Assembly: GCA_003254885.1 (NCBI GenBank)
Contig: QANT01001762.1
Coordinates: forward strand, 1 to 22,172
From: Purshia tridentata
Lineage: Eukaryota > Streptophyta > Magnoliopsida > Rosales > Rosaceae
DNA length: 22,172 nt
Direction: 5' to 3'
A model generated the notes under the pieces. That model ran no database searches and had not been told where the DNA came from. It was given only the letters and a program-made list of their open reading frames with translations. Shown piece by piece: positions 20,462-22,172 of the stretch (its first letter is position 1; every line of letters begins with the position of its first letter). A program made the position numbers and the translations under genes.

Positions 20462-21358
20462 AGAATAAAGAAAAGAACTTCACAGAGAGCTATCAGTGGC
20501 ACAACCCACTAACAAAGCTTATAGTCAAACAAAAAATCAGTCCCAAAACCCAGAGTGAATTCCATTTCCATGATGTCCCTTAGAAGCATTCAAAAGGACA
20601 ACGAGAAACTTATGCAATATACAGCATTTCTGCATCACTCAGACCTACTTTTCTCGTAAGCATGGTCCCCACCACCTTCAAGCTAATCACTGTTGTAAAA
20701 AGGTCTTTAAAAGCTTTGGCTCAAATCCTTAACCCCCAGTTCTCTAACTCTTCTCCTAACCCCAAACCAAAACAAAACAAAAAAAATCTTCCTGCTTTTT
20801 ATCTTTTTTACCTGCAACCACTGAAATGTTTTTGCCTTTGTATCTCTCAACGAACAAATCGATTGTGTCCTTGAAAGCTTTTGGGTCCAGTAATAAAGTT
20901 GTGATATCCTGGAACATAATACCTGCACGGTATGGTAGTTGATGAACCAAAAATAAAAGAACAAAAATTTAGGCAAAGAAGAGCAGAACATATACAAACA
21001 CAGCAAATACAGTAAGATGAACAACCCTTTTATTTAGTATGCAAGAAAAGAGGAAAACAGAAATTGCAGAAACCAAAAATGAACCTTTTCAGCATAAATG
21101 CCACCACTTTTTGCACTAAAAATGAAAACCCACTTCAGTCAAGCCACGCACAATTAGATTTTTAGCAATGATACAATTTAAAAAGAAAAAAAAAAGCTTG
21201 GTGGGAAAAAGAAAATAAATAAATACAAGCAAAAATTGGAAATAGAGAAAAAAACAGAGAGAAAAGAAGAACAAACCAGGTTTGGGGAAATTGGGGACGA
21301 CCCGAATCTTGGTTTTGATTCCATGGATGCGAGGGTCTTCGTCCTTGAAAGCCGACAT
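16112..21358 (-). CDS. APT: adenine phosphoribosyltransferase, APT3-like, six exons, 182 aa
   Basis: The enzyme joins adenine to PRPP to give AMP and pyrophosphate. It recycles adenine and, in plants, converts cytokinin bases to their inactive nucleotides. Exons on the minus strand: 21277-21358, 20812-20922, 17584-17676, 16688-16837, 16299-16357 and 16112-16165. They sum to 549 nt with every intron GT...AG and the frame kept throughout (introns 1-4 split a codon after its first base; intron 5 falls between codons). The protein starts [19 protein letters not shown] and ends YVLVEYH. Key regions: [12 protein letters not shown] (27-38), [10 protein letters not shown] (67-76), the flexible-loop segment FEEYTLEYG (100-108), the PRPP-binding motif [12 protein letters not shown] (127-138) and ECACVIELP (154-162). 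Length matches cytosolic plant APTs of about 180-190 residues, and there is no transit peptide. The N-terminus and the EYH end most resemble Arabidopsis APT3/4/5 rather than APT1. All core residues are intact, so the gene looks functional. Intron 2 is unusually long and repeat-filled. Confidence 0.95.
18255..18472. repeat. three degenerate tandem repeat units in APT intron 2
   Basis: AGGTTTTTAAGTTTCC-like cores recur at 18261, 18351 and 18414. Units 1 and 3 share more: CTCTAGACAATGGTCCAGCC against CTCTAGACAATGTTCCAACC, each followed by a TTCAGG. Units 2 and 3 are both preceded by AACAGTAAAAGACAG. Spacing is uneven (90 and 63 bases), so the array is old. Confidence 0.65.
19439..19866 (+). repeat. 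tandem duplication in APT intron 2: flank plus left arm of a foldback MITE
   Basis: Copy 1 is 19439-19660 (222 nt) and copy 2 is 19661-19866 (206 nt). They run from ATTAGTAAACTGATTTAAG to CAAATCAGAAATTAT. The length difference of 16 nt equals eight AT units: (AT)13 at 19520 against (AT)5 at 19742. Elsewhere only about three bases differ (for example CACAGCAAC against AACAGCAAC, and CCGTCT against CCATCT). Confidence 0.88.
19753..20090. mobile_element. foldback MITE in APT intron 2 with ~110-130 bp inverted arms
   Basis: The left arm (19753-19866) starts AGGGGTCCCTCATGAGAC. The right arm (about 19961-20090), reverse-complemented, starts GGATCCCTCATTTAAAG. Matching inner words in order are ATTTTAATGAT, TTTTAGGTCT and TTGCAAAAA(G/A)TTAA. 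The right arm carries a small extra segment near its end. An extra left arm lies just upstream at 19547-19660 because of the tandem duplication. TA repeats stand on both outer sides, hiding any target duplication. No transposase; superfamily uncertain, with the long arms suggesting a Mutator-like or foldback type. Confidence 0.7.
20103..20147. repeat. compound (TA)n(GA)n microsatellite
   Basis: About 11 TA units are followed directly by about 10 GA units, within APT intron 2. This is likely to be length-polymorphic. Confidence 0.9.
20331..20459. repeat. long poly(A) tract (53 A + short break + 60 A) in APT intron 2
   Basis: The A run at 20331-20383 is followed by a 16-base A-rich break with three C and one G, then an A run at 20400-20459. 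In the APT transcript this is a U tract about 350 nt inside intron 2. It may be the tail of a retroposed sequence on the plus strand or an expanded homopolymer. Lengths this large are prone to sequencing and assembly error. Confidence 0.9.
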
Positions 21359-21510
21359 TGTGGTATGTATGCAAGAGACCCACTAGAACTCCCCTCTCAG
21401 TTTCTTCAGGTTTACCTCACTTAAAAACCAGTTCTTTTGTTTGTTTGTTTTGTGTGTGTACTGAGAGAGGGGACAGAAACAGAGTGAGAGAGAGTGAGAG
21501 GGGTGATGGC
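21359..21510 (-). promoter_or_regulatory. APT 5' leader, CT-rich
   Basis: The leader is the roughly 150 bases between the expected transcription start and the ATG at 21358. Its sense strand is rich in CTCTCT runs, common in plant core promoters and leaders. I see no ATG in it, so 21358 should be the first start codon. The exact transcription start is inferred from the TATA position. Confidence 0.5.
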
Positions 21511-21531
21511 ACAGAGACGAGAGAGAAGTAA

Positions 21532-21540
21532 GTATTTATA
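21532..21540 (-). promoter_or_regulatory. TATA box of APT
   Basis: The minus strand reads CTATAAATAC, a close match to the plant TATA consensus. It lies about 175 bases before the start codon, which places the transcription start near 21500-21510. Confidence 0.65.
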
Positions 21541-21749
21541 GAGAGAAGAGAGAGCGCAGCGTGTTTTCAGTTCTCACTTTTCGAGAAAGAGTGTGTGTGC
21601 GCTTCGATTAGTAGGAAGAAAGTAACCAGAGAGACAGTACCAGTAGGGAGAAATGGGATGACGGTTAAAAGATAAAAAGGTAAAAAAAACAAAAAGAGGG
21701 ATCACGAGGCCCTCCAGCCAAGAGAGCAAAACGTAACGATCATATAATA

Positions 21750-22172
21750 TAGAGTAAATTATAACTTATGAATTAGGATTTTACAACTTCCACACTATTA
21801 TTTTAATTTTTTCAATTTGATACCTAATAGTTTGATTTATTTATAATTAACTATTATCATTTATTTAACTGTTTAATTAGACGTGACAATAACGAGTTCC
21901 ACATTTTGTTTATTTGTAAGGCCAAACAATATTTCTGATTGTCCCATAAGAAATACTTCAATTATTTGATATGAATTTTTGGTTTTTGAACAACCTTTTA
22001 AAATCTATATGAAACTTAATGTATTGATAATACACATGAAAAGAGGTCATTCGACCTTCTAAGTTGACAAAATGTGGGACCCACAACTATTAAGTCATCA
22101 ATTTACGTATAATTAAATAATCAGAAATATAGTCGTAGTTAGATATTAAATTGAAAAAATTAAAACTATAAA
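21750..22172. mobile_element. probable foldback/MITE-like element reaching the window end
   Basis: The left part holds TTTTAATTTTTTCAATTTGAT (about 21801-21821), and the reverse complement of the window end holds TTTTAATTTTTTCAATTTAAT. A second inverted pair lies inside: GTTCCACATTTTGT near 21895 against the reverse complement of ACAAAATGTGGGAC near 22068-22081. The arms suggest a long hairpin element with its end at or past the window edge. Target duplication cannot be checked. Confidence 0.5.

Larger units (their letters stand above)
17677..20811 (-). other. APT intron 2 (3135 bp), repeat-rich
   Basis: The donor follows GTTGCAG at 20812 and the acceptor is TTATTCCAG before 17676. The other introns are 133-746 bp, so this one is at least four times longer. 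It holds degenerate repeats at 18255-18472, a foldback MITE with a duplicated arm at 19439-20090, TA and GA microsatellites, and a poly(A) tract (poly(T) in the transcript). No nested gene was recognised in it on either strand. Confidence 0.85.

Noticed and set aside
20216..20512. Several open frames of 61-83 codons made mostly of Phe or Lys
   Set aside because: They are translations of the long poly(A)/poly(T) tract in APT intron 2 and not genes.
20707..21024. 105-codon minus-strand frame overlapping APT exon 2
   Set aside because: It is out of frame with the exon; the in-frame reading gives the conserved APT residues.
1..22172. tRNA, rRNA, CRISPR arrays or known miRNA precursors
   Set aside because: I scanned by eye for tRNA B-boxes, direct-repeat arrays and common plant miRNA sequences and saw none; a covariance-model search would be needed to be sure.

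Overview
This is nuclear DNA from a flowering plant, almost certainly a eudicot. The evidence is an AT-rich background, a six-exon gene with GT/AG introns, and plant-type miniature transposons. A woody Rosaceae genome is a guess only. No bacterial, organellar or viral coding sequence was recognised. Most of the window is non-coding, and most long open frames in it are chance.

Two genes are well supported. (1) Positions 11316-12260 (+) hold an intronless, GC-rich gene. Its 314-residue protein matches the conserved half of a plant-specific family usually annotated 'C2H2-like zinc finger' with a PARP-like (ADP-ribosylation fold) region. The zinc finger is absent here. A perfect G-box and a short in-frame upstream ORF lie before it. 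(2) Positions 16112-21358 (-) hold a complete adenine phosphoribosyltransferase gene (APT3-like). I assembled it from six exons into a 182-residue protein with an intact PRPP-binding motif. A TATA box and a CT-rich leader lie upstream. The genes are convergent, about 3.9 kb apart at their 3' ends, and I see no functional link between them.

Layout: 1-114 may be a partial terminal exon (weak). 224-681 is a PIF/Harbinger-like MITE. 1461-5350 is repeat-rich, with three two-copy tandem duplications, a long dispersed repeat and a long-TIR MITE. 5987-6348 is a nearly complete TRIM retrotransposon (LTRs, tRNA-iMet-type primer site, polypurine tract, 5-bp target duplication), partly duplicated downstream. 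7915-8042 is a GC-rich island with a small ORF. 9480-9549 and 9763-10324 are more tandem duplications. 11.0-12.3 kb is the intronless gene, and 12.3-16.1 kb is gene-free. 16.1-21.6 kb is APT. Its 3.1-kb intron 2 carries a foldback MITE with a duplicated left arm, TA and GA microsatellites, and a very long poly(A) tract. 21750 to the window end looks like part of another foldback element.

The most distinctive feature of the window is structural: about nine separate head-to-tail duplications with units of 33-281 bp. I found no evidence of a new multi-gene system.
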